Below are positions 9,507-18,616 of a DNA stretch of 64,000 bases, in pieces (position 1 is the stretch's first letter; each line of letters starts with the position of its first letter). A model generated the notes under the pieces. The model ran no database searches, was not told the origin of the DNA, and saw nothing but the letters and a program-made list of their open reading frames with translations. Source of the stretch: Collinsella sp. (lineage in GTDB: Bacteria; Actinomycetota; Coriobacteriia; Coriobacteriales; Coriobacteriaceae). The position numbers were made by a program, and so were the translations under genes. Location of the stretch: assembly GCA_019419585.1 (NCBI GenBank), contig DXZQ01000005.1, positions 1 to 64,000 of the forward strand, in the 5' to 3' direction.

Positions 9507-11351
9507 CTAGGCCTCCTTGGTCGTAGAAATAGAATCGGACGATACTTCGACAGGTCCGCCAAAAGTACGGGCAGCTGCGGCTCCACCGGCAAGCGGAGTC
9601 GCCATCTGGGCTTTTGTGCGTCGCGGTGCCGAAACGGGAAGTTCAAAGGCAAAGCCCATCGCAAGCAAAAACCACGTAAGCGTATAGGTTGCAACCAGAG
9701 CGGCAACAAGGCCGCCCATCACGGCGCGTTGGGAAAATACGCTACATGCAGCCACAACCAGTACTGGAACCTCGCAGGCAGAAAGCGCAAGCACACCCTG
9801 CAGGAACCCCGAGCGCCGATTGCGCGCAAGTGCCCCCGCGGTAACGCCGGCTATGCCTGGCAGCGCCAACGCCAGTGCGGCAATAATACCCGGTAGCGTC
9901 CCAGACCACACGAGCGATCCCAAAGTCGCCGTCACGCGAGCGCCCGACGCCAGCAGCGCGGCCGAAACCACGACCACAGCCCAAACCACGCCACAGACGA
10001 CCGTCGCGCCGACCATCAGCGCGCGACGAACCGCACGGCCAGACGCATCCATGGGGCACGGCGTGAGCGGCTCGCCGCGGAGCGAACGACCGACATTTTG
10101 CGCATAGTGGTCACAAAACGCCGAGAGCGCCGCCTCGACCGCCGCCGGCTCGGGACGATCTTTTTGATGGCTGGACAGACAGGCCATCACCACGTCGAAC
10201 AGCTGGGCATCGACAAACGCCAGCGCATCGCGTAGCTCTTCGGAATCCGGCTCAAGCCCTAGCTGCTGGGCCTGCTCGGCCGCGGCGAGCGCCACATCGG
10301 GCTCACGACGAAGCAGCTGAGTCAAATCACAACCGGGCGCATGGGCACCAATGGGATAGTCGGGCCGCGTGTCCATCTTGAGACGGTAGGGGCTCGCGAT
10401 GTCGCGCGTCTTTTTGCGCGAACCCGAGGTGCCCGAAGTGCTCGGCGCGGCTTCGTATGGCGCGACGCCGGCAATGAGCTCGTAAACCGTGCTTGCCGCG
10501 GCATAGACGTCAATCGCCGGCGACATACGCAAAGCGCGCAGATCGGGAATATCGTCGGTGAGCATCTCGGGTGGGGCATAGGCAACCGTCGCGCGACGCA
10601 GCGTGGCATAGCGCTCCGTAAACGACGCCTTGCCGCCGGTACCGGCCACGGCCGACGCAGGCTCGAGCGCCAGCGACGAGCCAAAGTCGATCAGGCACAG
10701 GTCAAAGGTGCCCTCGGCAAGCTGCCGGTCAAGCGGTAGACGCGCCGTACGCACCATAATATTAGCGGGCGAGATATCGCGATGGACAAAGCCCTCACCC
10801 ACCAGGCTCATACGGCAGAGCAGATCGAACAGGTCGCGACCCAGACGCGCCGCCACAAGCGGCGACAGGCGTCCGGCATCGTCCACGGCGAGTCGCGAAC
10901 GCAAGCGGGCAAGCGTCTCGCCCTCGACCCATTCCATGACAATTGCAGGCACACCGTCGACCTCGCCCCAGCCATAGAGGCGGGGAAAGCCCTTAAGGCC
11001 CGAAAGGGCGCGATGGCATTCATATTCCTCGCGAAATGCCGCTTTGAACTTGGCGACCAGCGCCTCGTGAGTTGCATCGTCGTCAAACTCATCGCGCGTC
11101 GGCAAGATGAGCTGTTTGAGTGCCATGGCCTCGCCTTGGGCGTTGACGGCACGCGTCACGCGGCCGATACCGCCACGGCGCATGGTGGCATCGTCGGCAA
11201 ACAGCATCGTAAAACGACGCAGATAGGCAGGCAGTTCGTCCTGACCGAGCGCAATGGCCGGCTCAAACCCGTCGACACGCGCCAGGCGCAAGCCGACCAT
11301 GGGATCGCGACCGAGCGATTGTGGTGTGGTGGATGCAAGATCGGTCATCAT
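9507..11351 (-). CDS. Eukaryotic-type Ser/Thr protein kinase with membrane tail
   Basis: The kinase domain occupies roughly residues 60-340: MALKQLILP supplies the ATP-anchoring Lys, FVHRDISPANIM is the catalytic loop, LIDFGSS the DFG motif, and YAPPEMLTDD the activation-segment end. After residue 430 come four or five predicted membrane helices. The P-loop glycine motif is weak (RRGGIGRV). The ATG overlaps the stop of the upstream gene by 4 bp (ATGA). With the FHA gene downstream and the extracytoplasmic protein upstream it forms a three-gene signalling operon. No PASTA domain is present. Confidence 0.9.
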   Translation of the reverse strand: MMTDLASTTPQSLGRDPMVGLRLARVDGFEPAIALGQDELPAYLRRFTMLFADDATMRRGGIGRVTRAVNAQGEAMALKQLILPTRDEFDDDATHEALVAKFKAAFREEYECHRALSGLKGFPRLYGWGEVDGVPAIVMEWVEGETLARLRSRLAVDDAGRLSPLVAARLGRDLFDLLCRMSLVGEGFVHRDISPANIMVRTARLPLDRQLAEGTFDLCLIDFGSSLALEPASAVAGTGGKASFTERYATLRRATVAYAPPEMLTDDIPDLRALRMSPAIDVYAAASTVYELIAGVAPYEAAPSTSGTSGSRKKTRDIASPYRLKMDTRPDYPIGAHAPGCDLTQLLRREPDVALAAAEQAQQLGLEPDSEELRDALAFVDAQLFDVVMACLSSHQKDRPEPAAVEAALSAFCDHYAQNVGRSLRGEPLTPCPMDASGRAVRRALMVGATVVCGVVWAVVVVSAALLASGARVTATLGSLVWSGTLPGIIAALALALPGIAGVTAGALARNRRSGFLQGVLALSACEVPVLVVAACSVFSQRAVMGGLVAALVATYTLTWFLLAMGFAFELPVSAPRRTKAQMATPLAGGAAAARTFGGPVEVSSDSISTTKEA

Positions 11352-12253
11352 AGGGCAAGCGCCGCCACGTTATTGTTGAAGTTACCGAGCGCGACGTCAT
11401 CATCGCCGTAATGGCCGACCCATTGACATAGGTTGGTGTAACAGCCCCACAGATTGGCATACTGCTGATACCACTTTGACCGGGGCGAGAATGTCTGACG
11501 ACCGAACTCAGCTCGAATGACAAACATCTCCCCGACCAGGCTGTCGCACGGCCTGGGATCTCCCGTAGAGTTATAGGTCGAAACCACGTCATTGGCACGA
11601 GAAACATAGCCGTCGAGCATGTTGTACTTGGTTACAAGCCAACGGTGAATGCTCTCTTCCTCAGCAGCGGAAAGGCCACCGGAGTTTGCATCGTTGTCAG
11701 TGTTGCCGCCCGTCGAGCCGCCGTTTCCAGACCCTCCGGCAGAGGAACCCGACCCAGAGCCGCCGCCCGAACTCGACGAATCCGAGCCGGAGCCAGAAGT
11801 ATCCGAGCTACCGGGCTTTCCGGACTGCTGGGCGTCCTGCTCCTTCTGCTGCTCGACCTTATTCACCGTTGCCGCCACGCTATTGTTGGACAACCGATCG
11901 ATGATCTTGGTGTTGGTGAGCACGATGGTTTTGCCATTGGCAAGCGTGACTTCGTTGTCCGGGGCCTCGGCGCCGTCCGCGTCGTCAGTGCCAAACACAA
12001 TATGCGCGACCACACTTGCCCAAGCATATCCAGTCGTGGTGCCCAGGTCACTTTTGACCTCATGCCCCACGCGCGGTTCGCGTGCGGCATGTGCCTGCAT
12101 CATGGACGGCACGGTCATGCCATAGGCAGAAACGCCAGCTATGACCAGCACCAGTGAGCAAGACAGCAGTGCGTACGCCCGCGGCGCCAAGCCCAGTCGG
12201 CGTCGCATGCGCACCGCGGCGCCGCGCTTTGTCTGAGTGCCACCGGGCCGCAT
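11348..12253 (-). CDS. Membrane-anchored extracytoplasmic protein with Gly/Ser linker
   Basis: From ATG 12253 (GGAGGA, spacing 6) the protein is 301 residues. A basic start MRPGGTQTKRGAAVRMRRRL precedes one membrane helix (YALLSCSLVLVIAGVSAY). The outside part has a short domain, then a Gly/Ser-rich linker of about 50 residues, then a C-terminal domain (EEESIHRWLVTKYNMLDGYV onward) with several Trp and Cys. No family was recognised. The gene overlaps the kinase by 4 bp, so it may be a kinase sensor or substrate. A frame extending to 12346 lacks a better start. Confidence 0.75.
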   Translation of the reverse strand: MRPGGTQTKRGAAVRMRRRLGLAPRAYALLSCSLVLVIAGVSAYGMTVPSMMQAHAAREPRVGHEVKSDLGTTTGYAWASVVAHIVFGTDDADGAEAPDNEVTLANGKTIVLTNTKIIDRLSNNSVAATVNKVEQQKEQDAQQSGKPGSSDTSGSGSDSSSSGGGSGSGSSAGGSGNGGSTGGNTDNDANSGGLSAAEEESIHRWLVTKYNMLDGYVSRANDVVSTYNSTGDPRPCDSLVGEMFVIRAEFGRQTFSPRSKWYQQYANLWGCYTNLCQWVGHYGDDDVALGNFNNNVAALAL

Positions 12254-12267
12254 GCGTTCTCCTCCAA

Positions 12268-12293
12268 CAAAAACACGCCGCTCGGGAGCGGCG
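12268..12293 (-). terminator. Rho-independent terminator between recR and the kinase operon
   Basis: On the minus strand CGCCGCTC and GAGCGGCG pair around a 2-base loop, followed by TGTTTTTG. The T-run nearly touches the GGAGGA site of the next gene. It ends recR transcription or acts as an attenuator for the kinase operon. The 12294-12498 stretch shows no gene. Confidence 0.7.
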
Positions 12294-12498
12294 CATTCAT
12301 TCGAATCCATATTTGAGTGTATCAGCGAACCCAAAAGGTTGCGCAACGAATGGGCAAATTAAGGATGCGAGTGGAAGCATCCATGCGATAAGCGGATACA
12401 AAGCATCTTTGTTGCACAACAAACTTACAGTCGCACGGGGAAATTATGGCTACCCCGTGCGTCGCGATGAAGACATACGGCAGGAGCAGGCTCGCCAC

Positions 12499-13095
12499 CT
12501 AAATCGTGCGACGGGCCTCGATGGCGCGCCCAAGCGTAAGCTCGTCGGCATACTCCAGGTCGCCGCCCACGGGAAGGCCGCTCGCCAGACGCGATACCTC
12601 AACGCCCAGCGGCTTGATAGTGCGGGCCAGGTAGCTCGCCGTGGTCTCGCCCTCGATATTGGGGTTGGTGGCGATGATGACCTCGTGGATGTCCTCGTGG
12701 CCCAAGCGTGCCAGCAGCTCACGAATGTGCAACTGCTCGGGACCAATCTTGTCCATGGGACTGATCACGCCGCCCAATACGTGGTAGAGACCGTGGTAGC
12801 TGCCCGTGCGCTCAATCGCCTGGACATCGCGCGGCTCGCCCACCACGCAAATGCGAGTGGTATCGCGCATCGAATCCTGGCAGATGGAGCACTCGTCGGC
12901 CGTGGCGTAGTTAAAGCAGCGGCTGCAAAAGTGAACCTCCTGCTTAACCTCCAGGATAGCCTCGGCCAGGCGGCGCGCCTCCTCGGCATCGGCCTCGAGC
13001 AGGTAATAGGCGATGCGCTGGGCCGACTTGGGACCAATGCCCGGCAGACGACCCAGCTCATCGAGCAATTTTTGCAGACTATGGTTGGCACTCAT
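12499..13095 (-). CDS. recR: Recombination mediator RecR
   Basis: RecR works with RecO/RecF to load RecA on gapped DNA. The 198-residue protein begins MSANHSLQKLLDELGRLPGI. It then has the helix-hairpin-helix LPGIGPKSAQRIAYYLL, a four-Cys zinc site (CSRC...CSIC) and a Toprim domain (ICVVGEPRDVQAIERTGSYH). The C-terminal VSRLASGLPVGGDLEYAD is a Walker-like hallmark of the family. The start is 13 bp after the YbaB-type gene, the usual bacterial pairing. Length and motifs match a full RecR. Confidence 0.97.
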   Translation of the reverse strand: MSANHSLQKLLDELGRLPGIGPKSAQRIAYYLLEADAEEARRLAEAILEVKQEVHFCSRCFNYATADECSICQDSMRDTTRICVVGEPRDVQAIERTGSYHGLYHVLGGVISPMDKIGPEQLHIRELLARLGHEDIHEVIIATNPNIEGETTASYLARTIKPLGVEVSRLASGLPVGGDLEYADELTLGRAIEARRTI

Positions 13096-13108
13096 ATATA
13101 TGCGTGTC

Positions 13109-13429
13109 TTAGAACGGCATGCCCGGGATGTTGAGGCCGCCGGTGATGGCGCCCATCTGCTTGTTGGCAAGCTCGTTGACACCGCGGACGGCCTCGTTGA
13201 CGGCAGCCATGATCATGTCCTGCAGCATATCGACGTCCTCGGGATCGAGGGCATCGGGGTCGATGGTGAGGTTGACGAGCTCCATCTCGCCGTTAACGGT
13301 CACCTTGACCATGCCGCCGCCGGCAGAGGCGTCGACGGTCTGGGACTTAAGGTTTTCCTGCGCGGCGGCAAGCTGCTCCTGCATCTTGCGAGCCTGCTTC
13401 ATCATTTGCTGCATGTTCATACCGGCCAT
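13109..13429 (-). CDS. ybaB: YbaB/EbfC-family nucleoid-associated protein
   Basis: A 106-residue DNA-binding protein that forms tweezer-like dimers. The start MAGMNMQQMMKQARKMQEQL and the central VKVTVNGEMELVNLTIDPDAL are typical of the family. The gene directly precedes recR in the same orientation, as in most bacteria. Upstream lies a palindromic region (13592-13626) that may regulate this pair or the divergent gene at 13769. Confidence 0.95.
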   Translation of the reverse strand: MAGMNMQQMMKQARKMQEQLAAAQENLKSQTVDASAGGGMVKVTVNGEMELVNLTIDPDALDPEDVDMLQDMIMAAVNEAVRGVNELANKQMGAITGGLNIPGMPF

Positions 13430-13591
13430 GATGGCTCCTTTACGTGCGGCCGCGCGACAAGCTGCAAGGGCAGCCGGAGCGCGACGGGACTTTCAAACTC
13501 AAAAATCGTACCACGGCGCGGGGCAAGCAAGCGGGGCGGACACGCTACCTCAGTCGATATACATGTCCTCCAATACAAACCACGCGCAAAG

Positions 13592-13626
13592 ATTATGCAA
13601 GGCCGAATTATGCAAGGTTGCATAAT
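13592..13626. promoter_or_regulatory. Dyad with extra half-site between ybaB and a divergent gene
   Basis: ATTATGCAA/TTGCATAAT form a 20-bp dyad at 13607-13626, and a further ATTATGCAAGG lies 15 bp to the left. Such clustered half-sites suggest an operator. No regulator is assigned. Confidence 0.4.
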
Positions 13627-13768
13627 ATCGCATACTCAATCTAGTAGAGCCGAATCCGGCATTTCATGTGTGCCACTAAATAGCTAAATGCCAAACCGCT
13701 GCTCGAGGCGGAGCACATGGCGGCAGGGTATAATTTGATTGTCATAGATTGCAATTTGGAGGTGCCCC

Positions 13769-14236
13769 ATGAATGCCCCCGACGCGCTCCAAAACATCCG
13801 CTCAAAACACCCCGTTGCATATGTGGTTCTCTATCTCTTTGTCGACTGGGCATTGCTGGTTGTCATCACCCATGCCATAGCTTTTGGAGCAGAACTGCTG
13901 ATAGCCAGCTCGGACCAGCCCGTCGTCAAATGGGAGACGACCGATGAATGCACCGACGGAACCCGAACCATTTACTACAACAGCCCGTCCCTCTACCAAG
14001 AGTTCAAGGTCAAGATAAAGGACTCCAAGATTGTCGATGCCGAACTGGGCTCTTTATTTACAATCGGAGCAACCGTCAACGCCGAGCAAGTCGAGTACAC
14101 GGACGGCCATGCGACGTATCGTATCGACCTCAGCATCCTAGGCCGACCGTCACGCGCTTGTCTGCTCGAATGCGATATACGCGGCACCACACTACACATG
14201 TCCGAAATACAGATGCGCCCGGACAAAAGAAAGTGA
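13769..14236 (+). CDS. Membrane-anchored hypothetical protein
   Basis: This 155-residue protein has one N-terminal membrane helix (VAYVVLYLFVDWALLVVITH) and an outside domain of about 110 residues, rich in beta-type alternation, ending basic. GGAGGTG precedes the start. It lies divergent from ybaB and convergent with the 86-residue gene at 14259. No family was recognised. Confidence 0.7.
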   Translation: MNAPDALQNIRSKHPVAYVVLYLFVDWALLVVITHAIAFGAELLIASSDQPVVKWETTDECTDGTRTIYYNSPSLYQEFKVKIKDSKIVDAELGSLFTIGATVNAEQVEYTDGHATYRIDLSILGRPSRACLLECDIRGTTLHMSEIQMRPDKRK

Positions 14237-14258
14237 TATATGGCCGAGTCGGAAGAGA

Positions 14259-14519
14259 CTAGGCATAGACTCGTCCGCCTTCGTAGGCAAAACGCAGGAT
14301 GAGCGGGGCATTGTTGCGCACGAAATCATCGAGTTCTTTGAGGTTCGCTTCGCTAAAGCCCTCGTGTGACACCCAATTGAATGCCGGCAAGATACACTCC
14401 GCCGTGTCAAAACCCCAATCGCGCGGGCGCTCCACAACAACCTTCACCGTGTTGTCCTCCCGGACTTCGGAATACGAAACCTGCGTATCGTCCTCAAGGC
14501 GGACATATTCCCACATCAT
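14259..14519 (-). CDS. Small conserved-looking hypothetical protein
   Basis: The 86-residue acidic protein begins MMWEYVRLEDDTQVSYSEVR and has no membrane helix or Cys. GGAGCG lies ahead of the start. It follows dnaX by 54 bp on the same strand, so it may be read from the dnaX transcript. Function unknown. Confidence 0.65.
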   Translation of the reverse strand: MMWEYVRLEDDTQVSYSEVREDNTVKVVVERPRDWGFDTAECILPAFNWVSHEGFSEANLKELDDFVRNNAPLILRFAYEGGRVYA

Positions 14520-14573
14520 AAGCTCGCTCCGTTCAAAGGGTTCTCTTCTTGAGCAGTATACCCGCCTGCGCAG

Positions 14574-17006
14574 CTACTCCACCGGCTTGAAGATGGTGGC
14601 CTGACCGAAGACGCTGCGGATGAGGTCTTTGGCCTCGTCCTCGGTCTGCGGGATGCTCGGGGCTGCGCCCTGATGGCCGAAGGGGCTGCCCGCACCGGGG
14701 CTGGACTCCCAGGGAGCCGCGGGGGCGTCGTCGCTTGCGGGGGCCGCGGGTGCCTCCGCAGCGGGCTTGGGCGCGGGCGTCGCACCCGGCACGTCGAACG
14801 GAGGCAGATCGTCCCCGCTCGCATCGCCAGCGAAGCCGCCGACCATGGCGTCGTCGTAGGGCACCTGCTCGGATTCCCACGGCGCGGACTGCGCGACAGG
14901 CTGAGCCTTCGGGGCAGCCGAGCGCTCGGGCGCACGGGGTGCGGGCTCGGTCGGGAGCTTACCCGTGGCAGGAGCGCCGGCGGGGTTGTCGGAGCGTAGC
15001 CAGGGTGCTTTGCCCAGGTCAGACGACTTGGGCGCGGGCGAGACGGGCTTGGGCGCGGGCGTCGGAGCAGCCGGTTTGGGTGCCGCGGGCTTAGGCGCCG
15101 ACGGGGTCGATGCCGCTACCGGCGCCGCTTGCTGCTGCGGCGCGCTGGCGCTCGAGGATACAGGGGCCGCCGAGGACACGGGTTGCGGGTCCGCAGATGC
15201 CGCAGCCCGTGCAGATGGAGAATGCTCCTCATGTTGAGGAGCCGGCGTGCCACCCCCACCCAGGACATAGTCGACGGTACGACGACCGAAGACCGCGCAG
15301 ACCGTCGGCAGGACCACCGACTGCGTATCGGCGCGACCGAGCATCTTAATGGCAAAAGTCGAACCCGCGGGGAACGAGACCGTGAGCTTGGAGCCGTCGT
15401 CGGCCGTGGCGCGGGCGTTGAGCAAAAGCCCTGCGTAGGAAGCCTGACGCGCCTTGACACGCTCGACAACCTCGGCCCATTTGCGCTGCAGCTCTCCGGC
15501 GTCCTCGACCGCGGAGGTCTCGGCAGCACCGGCGGCGGCAACCTGGGCGGCGTTGTTGGACTGGGGCTTAGGTGCCGGAGCGGTGGCAGGCGCGGGGGCC
15601 GCAACGGGCTGAGGCGTCGGAGTCGGCGCAGGCTGAGCAGCCGGAACAGCAGCACCACGGTCCCAAGGCATACCGCCCTGGCGCGCGGACGTAGCAGCGG
15701 GGGCAGCGGATGCCGCCGGAGCGGCAGCACGAGCGCCCGAAATGAGCGTCGGCTGTTGGGCAGCAGCGGGTACGGATGCTGCAGGCGCGGCGGCCTGAGC
15801 AGCAGCCACGCTCGCCGGCACCGCGGCATTGGCAACCATGGCCTCCAGGCGTGCCACGCGCTCGGCCAATGCCTCAATCGTTAAATCAGCCTCGGGACGT
15901 GCCAGACGCGTACAGGCAATCTCGAGCACCAGGCGCACGTCGCTCGCGCCCCTCATCTCCAGTGCGGCATCGTCGAGCACCGTCAGCACGCGGGCCAGGC
16001 GGTCGGCAGGATGCTCGCCAAAGGCAGCGGCCTCGGCAGCAAGCGCCTCGGCCTGCTCGGAGCCGCCCTCAAACAGCTCGGCACGGGCACCGGCAACGCA
16101 GGCAACGTACACGTCACGCACATGCGCTACCAGGTCGCGCGTCAGCTCCAGCAGGTCGTTTCCTTCCTCGACCTGCGCACGGATCAGTCCATAGAGCTCG
16201 GCAACATCACGATCGGCAATGGCGCGGGAAAACTCGCCCAGAATCTGGTCCGAAACCTCGCCCAAAAGCGAGCGGGCATCGTCCGCATGCACAGCGCCGT
16301 TGCCAAAAACGCTCAGCTGTTCCAGCGTGGACAACGCGTCGCGCATGCCGCCCTTTGCATGGCGCGCCACGATGGCCAGCGCCTCGTCGTCGTAATCGAA
16401 TCCCTCCTGCTCGCACACGTAGGACAGTCGATGCGCAATATCCTCGTTGCCGATGCGATGGAAATCGAAACGCTGGCAGCGTGAGAGGATGGTCTCCAGA
16501 ATCTTTTGCGGGTCGGTGGTGCACAGCACAAAGATCACGTGTGCCGGCGGCTCCTCAAGCGTCTTGAGCAGCGCGTTGAACGCCGCCGTCGTGAGCATGT
16601 GGACCTCGTCGATGATATAGATCTTGTACTTGCCGCGCACCGGGGCAAAGTTGACGGAGTTGATGATCTCCTCGCGCACGTTGTCCACGCCGGTACGGCT
16701 TGCGGCATCGAGCTCGTAGACATCGGGGTGGTTGCCCTCGGCAATGAGCTCGCACTCCTCGCAAGTACCGTCGGGCATGCAGCCGCTTGCACCCTCGGCG
16801 CGCGCCGCCTCGGCATTGCGGCACAGCAGCGCCTTGGCCAGAATGCGCGCCATGGTGGTCTTGCCCGTGCCGCGCGGTCCGCAGAACAGGTAGGCGTGGG
16901 ACAGGCGCCCCTCGGTGATGGCGTGCTCGAGCGTCGAGACGATATGCTGCTGGCCCACCACGGAGTCGAAGGTGAGCGGGCGATACTTTCGGTACAACGA
17001 TTCCAT
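14574..17006 (-). CDS. dnaX: DNA polymerase III subunit gamma/tau
   Basis: DnaX is the clamp-loader ATPase of the replisome. From ATG 17006 (GGGGGAGC site) it is 810 residues. MESLYRKYRPLTFDSVVGQQ and Walker A GPRGTGKTT come first, then a zinc module with CMPDGTCEEC, DEVHML as Walker B, and TTDPQKILETILSRCQRFDF as sensor region. After about residue 360 there are long Ala/Pro-rich stretches, usual in actinobacterial tau tails, with a folded domain near residues 510-600. An upstream extension to 17117 lacks a ribosome site. Confidence 0.97.
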   Translation of the reverse strand: MESLYRKYRPLTFDSVVGQQHIVSTLEHAITEGRLSHAYLFCGPRGTGKTTMARILAKALLCRNAEAARAEGASGCMPDGTCEECELIAEGNHPDVYELDAASRTGVDNVREEIINSVNFAPVRGKYKIYIIDEVHMLTTAAFNALLKTLEEPPAHVIFVLCTTDPQKILETILSRCQRFDFHRIGNEDIAHRLSYVCEQEGFDYDDEALAIVARHAKGGMRDALSTLEQLSVFGNGAVHADDARSLLGEVSDQILGEFSRAIADRDVAELYGLIRAQVEEGNDLLELTRDLVAHVRDVYVACVAGARAELFEGGSEQAEALAAEAAAFGEHPADRLARVLTVLDDAALEMRGASDVRLVLEIACTRLARPEADLTIEALAERVARLEAMVANAAVPASVAAAQAAAPAASVPAAAQQPTLISGARAAAPAASAAPAATSARQGGMPWDRGAAVPAAQPAPTPTPQPVAAPAPATAPAPKPQSNNAAQVAAAGAAETSAVEDAGELQRKWAEVVERVKARQASYAGLLLNARATADDGSKLTVSFPAGSTFAIKMLGRADTQSVVLPTVCAVFGRRTVDYVLGGGGTPAPQHEEHSPSARAAASADPQPVSSAAPVSSSASAPQQQAAPVAASTPSAPKPAAPKPAAPTPAPKPVSPAPKSSDLGKAPWLRSDNPAGAPATGKLPTEPAPRAPERSAAPKAQPVAQSAPWESEQVPYDDAMVGGFAGDASGDDLPPFDVPGATPAPKPAAEAPAAPASDDAPAAPWESSPGAGSPFGHQGAAPSIPQTEDEAKDLIRSVFGQATIFKPVE

Positions 17007-17122
17007 GGGTGCTCCCCCGGGTATACTGAGTCTTGTTGCCGCGGCGGCCATGCGGTCGCACGGCATACTGCATTCCATAATAACCCGTACGGCGAGTCCG
17101 CCGCGATAGGAGTCCAAAGAGC

Positions 17123-17842
17123 ATGGCAGACGCAGAGAGCAACCTCATTCCCTCCGAAGCAGCCGACCAGGTCGAGGTCGCGCTCGAGGCGCAGGCCGCG
17201 GCCGATGACGGCATTCTGTACCTCAACGAGTATCAGTACGAAAACGACCTCGTCACCGACTTCGCCCGCCTGGTCGCCTCGCCCAGGCGCCGTGGCTCCC
17301 TGTACGTCGCCGCCGCGATTGCCGTGCTCATCGGCATCGGCATGCTGGTGGCCGGCGGCAGCTGGATCAAGTTCGGCGTCGTGCTGATCGTGTTCGGCGC
17401 CTTTTTGGCCTGGTGGAGCAAAAATCTGCACCATACGCTCGCGCGCGACTTTATCGATGCCGTCGAGGCAGACGAGTCCATGGGCGGCCGCTACCGCCGC
17501 GTCGCCGCCAACGAGGACGGCCTGATGGTCTGGGGCAAGAGCGGCAAGTCGCAGTTCTTCCCGTTTGAGAAGCTCGACCACGTGCTCGACGGCGAGCGCA
17601 TCTTTGTGGCCATGTTCGCCGACCAGGGCGTGACGATCCCCAAGGACACCTTTGTTCGCGGCGATGCCGAGCAGTTTGGCGCCTTCCTTAAGGCGCGCAT
17701 CAACAAAAAACTCCGCATCGAGACCAAACGCAAGAAGATGAAGGCAGAAAAGGCCGCTGCCGAAGCAAAACAGGCCGACAAGCCCCAGGGCAACAAGGGC
17801 AAGCAGCGCAAGCAGAAGAAGAACAAGAAGAAGAAGCGGTAA
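17123..17842 (+). CDS. YcxB-like membrane protein with Lys-rich tail
   Basis: The 239-residue protein has an acidic N-terminus, two adjacent membrane helices (residues 60-100: LYVAAAIAVLIGIGMLVAGG and KFGVVLIVFGAFLAWW) and a soluble part with ANEDGLMVWGKSGKSQFFPF, typical of YcxB-like domains. The last 40 residues are almost all Lys/Gln/Arg. It is divergent from dnaX. The family call is tentative. A short Lys-rich reading frame also precedes the second 6-kb repeat (about 57330-57354), as if both repeats had similar neighbours. Confidence 0.65.
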   Translation: MADAESNLIPSEAADQVEVALEAQAAADDGILYLNEYQYENDLVTDFARLVASPRRRGSLYVAAAIAVLIGIGMLVAGGSWIKFGVVLIVFGAFLAWWSKNLHHTLARDFIDAVEADESMGGRYRRVAANEDGLMVWGKSGKSQFFPFEKLDHVLDGERIFVAMFADQGVTIPKDTFVRGDAEQFGAFLKARINKKLRIETKRKKMKAEKAAAEAKQADKPQGNKGKQRKQKKNKKKKR

Positions 17843-17868
17843 TCCGGCCGACACCGAAGGTACCTCGT

Positions 17869-17911
17869 CCCGCGCCCGATTCCGAGTCGGAGCGCCTGAA
17901 ATCGGGCGCGG
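17869..17911 (+). terminator. 13-bp hairpin after the YcxB-like gene
   Basis: CCCGCGCCCGATT pairs perfectly with AATCGGGCGCGGG over a 17-base loop. It lies 27 bp after the stop, without a strong T-run. It may terminate both converging transcripts. Confidence 0.6.
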
Positions 17912-17947
17912 GTACCGCCGATGGACCCATTTTGCCTAACTCTCGAG

Positions 17948-18616
17948 TTACTTCACTTCAAACCTTAAGAGCCTTCGCTCCGGCAGATCGGTCATCTTCA
18001 TCGTGTAAGTCCCGGGAAATGCTTTCTCAAAACGAACGGTCTCGTAACCTTCGAAATAGTCGTTGGTGTTTTGCATCATGAATGGGACGAGCAACTCGTT
18101 CTCCGCCCCAACCTGTACAGCAAACGCAGCAGAACCGCCCAGCACCGGCATTGCCTGCGTTATCAGATCGGTATTGACCACAAAGTCATAGTTTGGCGCA
18201 GACTCCGGCACCAAATGCCAAACATACGCTTTAATTCCGCCTTCGACATTGTCCTTATTCCTGACACGCATCTTTACGGCGATAACACACGTGATGTCGG
18301 CGTCCTTCAATTTCGTTTTCGTATCTACGATGCCATATTTTGAATAATCATCATGCGCACGCTTGAGATACTCGCGCGGCGTGAGCAGCTCCGCCCCGTC
18401 TATGCAAAACGAATACCCGTCAGTCGCCACATCCTTCGAACCCAGAAACGCCCCATCCATCGAGAGCCATTCGCCCTCCGCATAATATTTCTCAGGAATG
18501 ACCGTCCGGTTCCCGTTAACGACGCTCACCCTCATGCCCGCAAGGCCGGTAGCAGCACAGCCGAAAAGAGCGAGCACCGCCCTTCTCGTCCACAGGGCCT
18601 TCTTCATCGCGCTCAC
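17948..18616 (-). CDS. Secreted or anchored protein of the ABC operon (DUF5028-like)
   Basis: The 222-residue protein has a Tat-like or anchor start (TRRAVLALFGCAATGLAGMR). The outside domain contains YSFCIDGAELLTPREYLKRA and VIAVKMRVRNKDN, which recall DUF5028 proteins found beside bacteriocin-type ABC genes. Its ATG overlaps the stop of the ATPase gene by 4 bp. It is the last gene of the operon and may aid immunity or transport. The family label is from memory and unverified. Confidence 0.65.
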   Translation of the reverse strand: MSAMKKALWTRRAVLALFGCAATGLAGMRVSVVNGNRTVIPEKYYAEGEWLSMDGAFLGSKDVATDGYSFCIDGAELLTPREYLKRAHDDYSKYGIVDTKTKLKDADITCVIAVKMRVRNKDNVEGGIKAYVWHLVPESAPNYDFVVNTDLITQAMPVLGGSAAFAVQVGAENELLVPFMMQNTNDYFEGYETVRFEKAFPGTYTMKMTDLPERRLLRFEVK

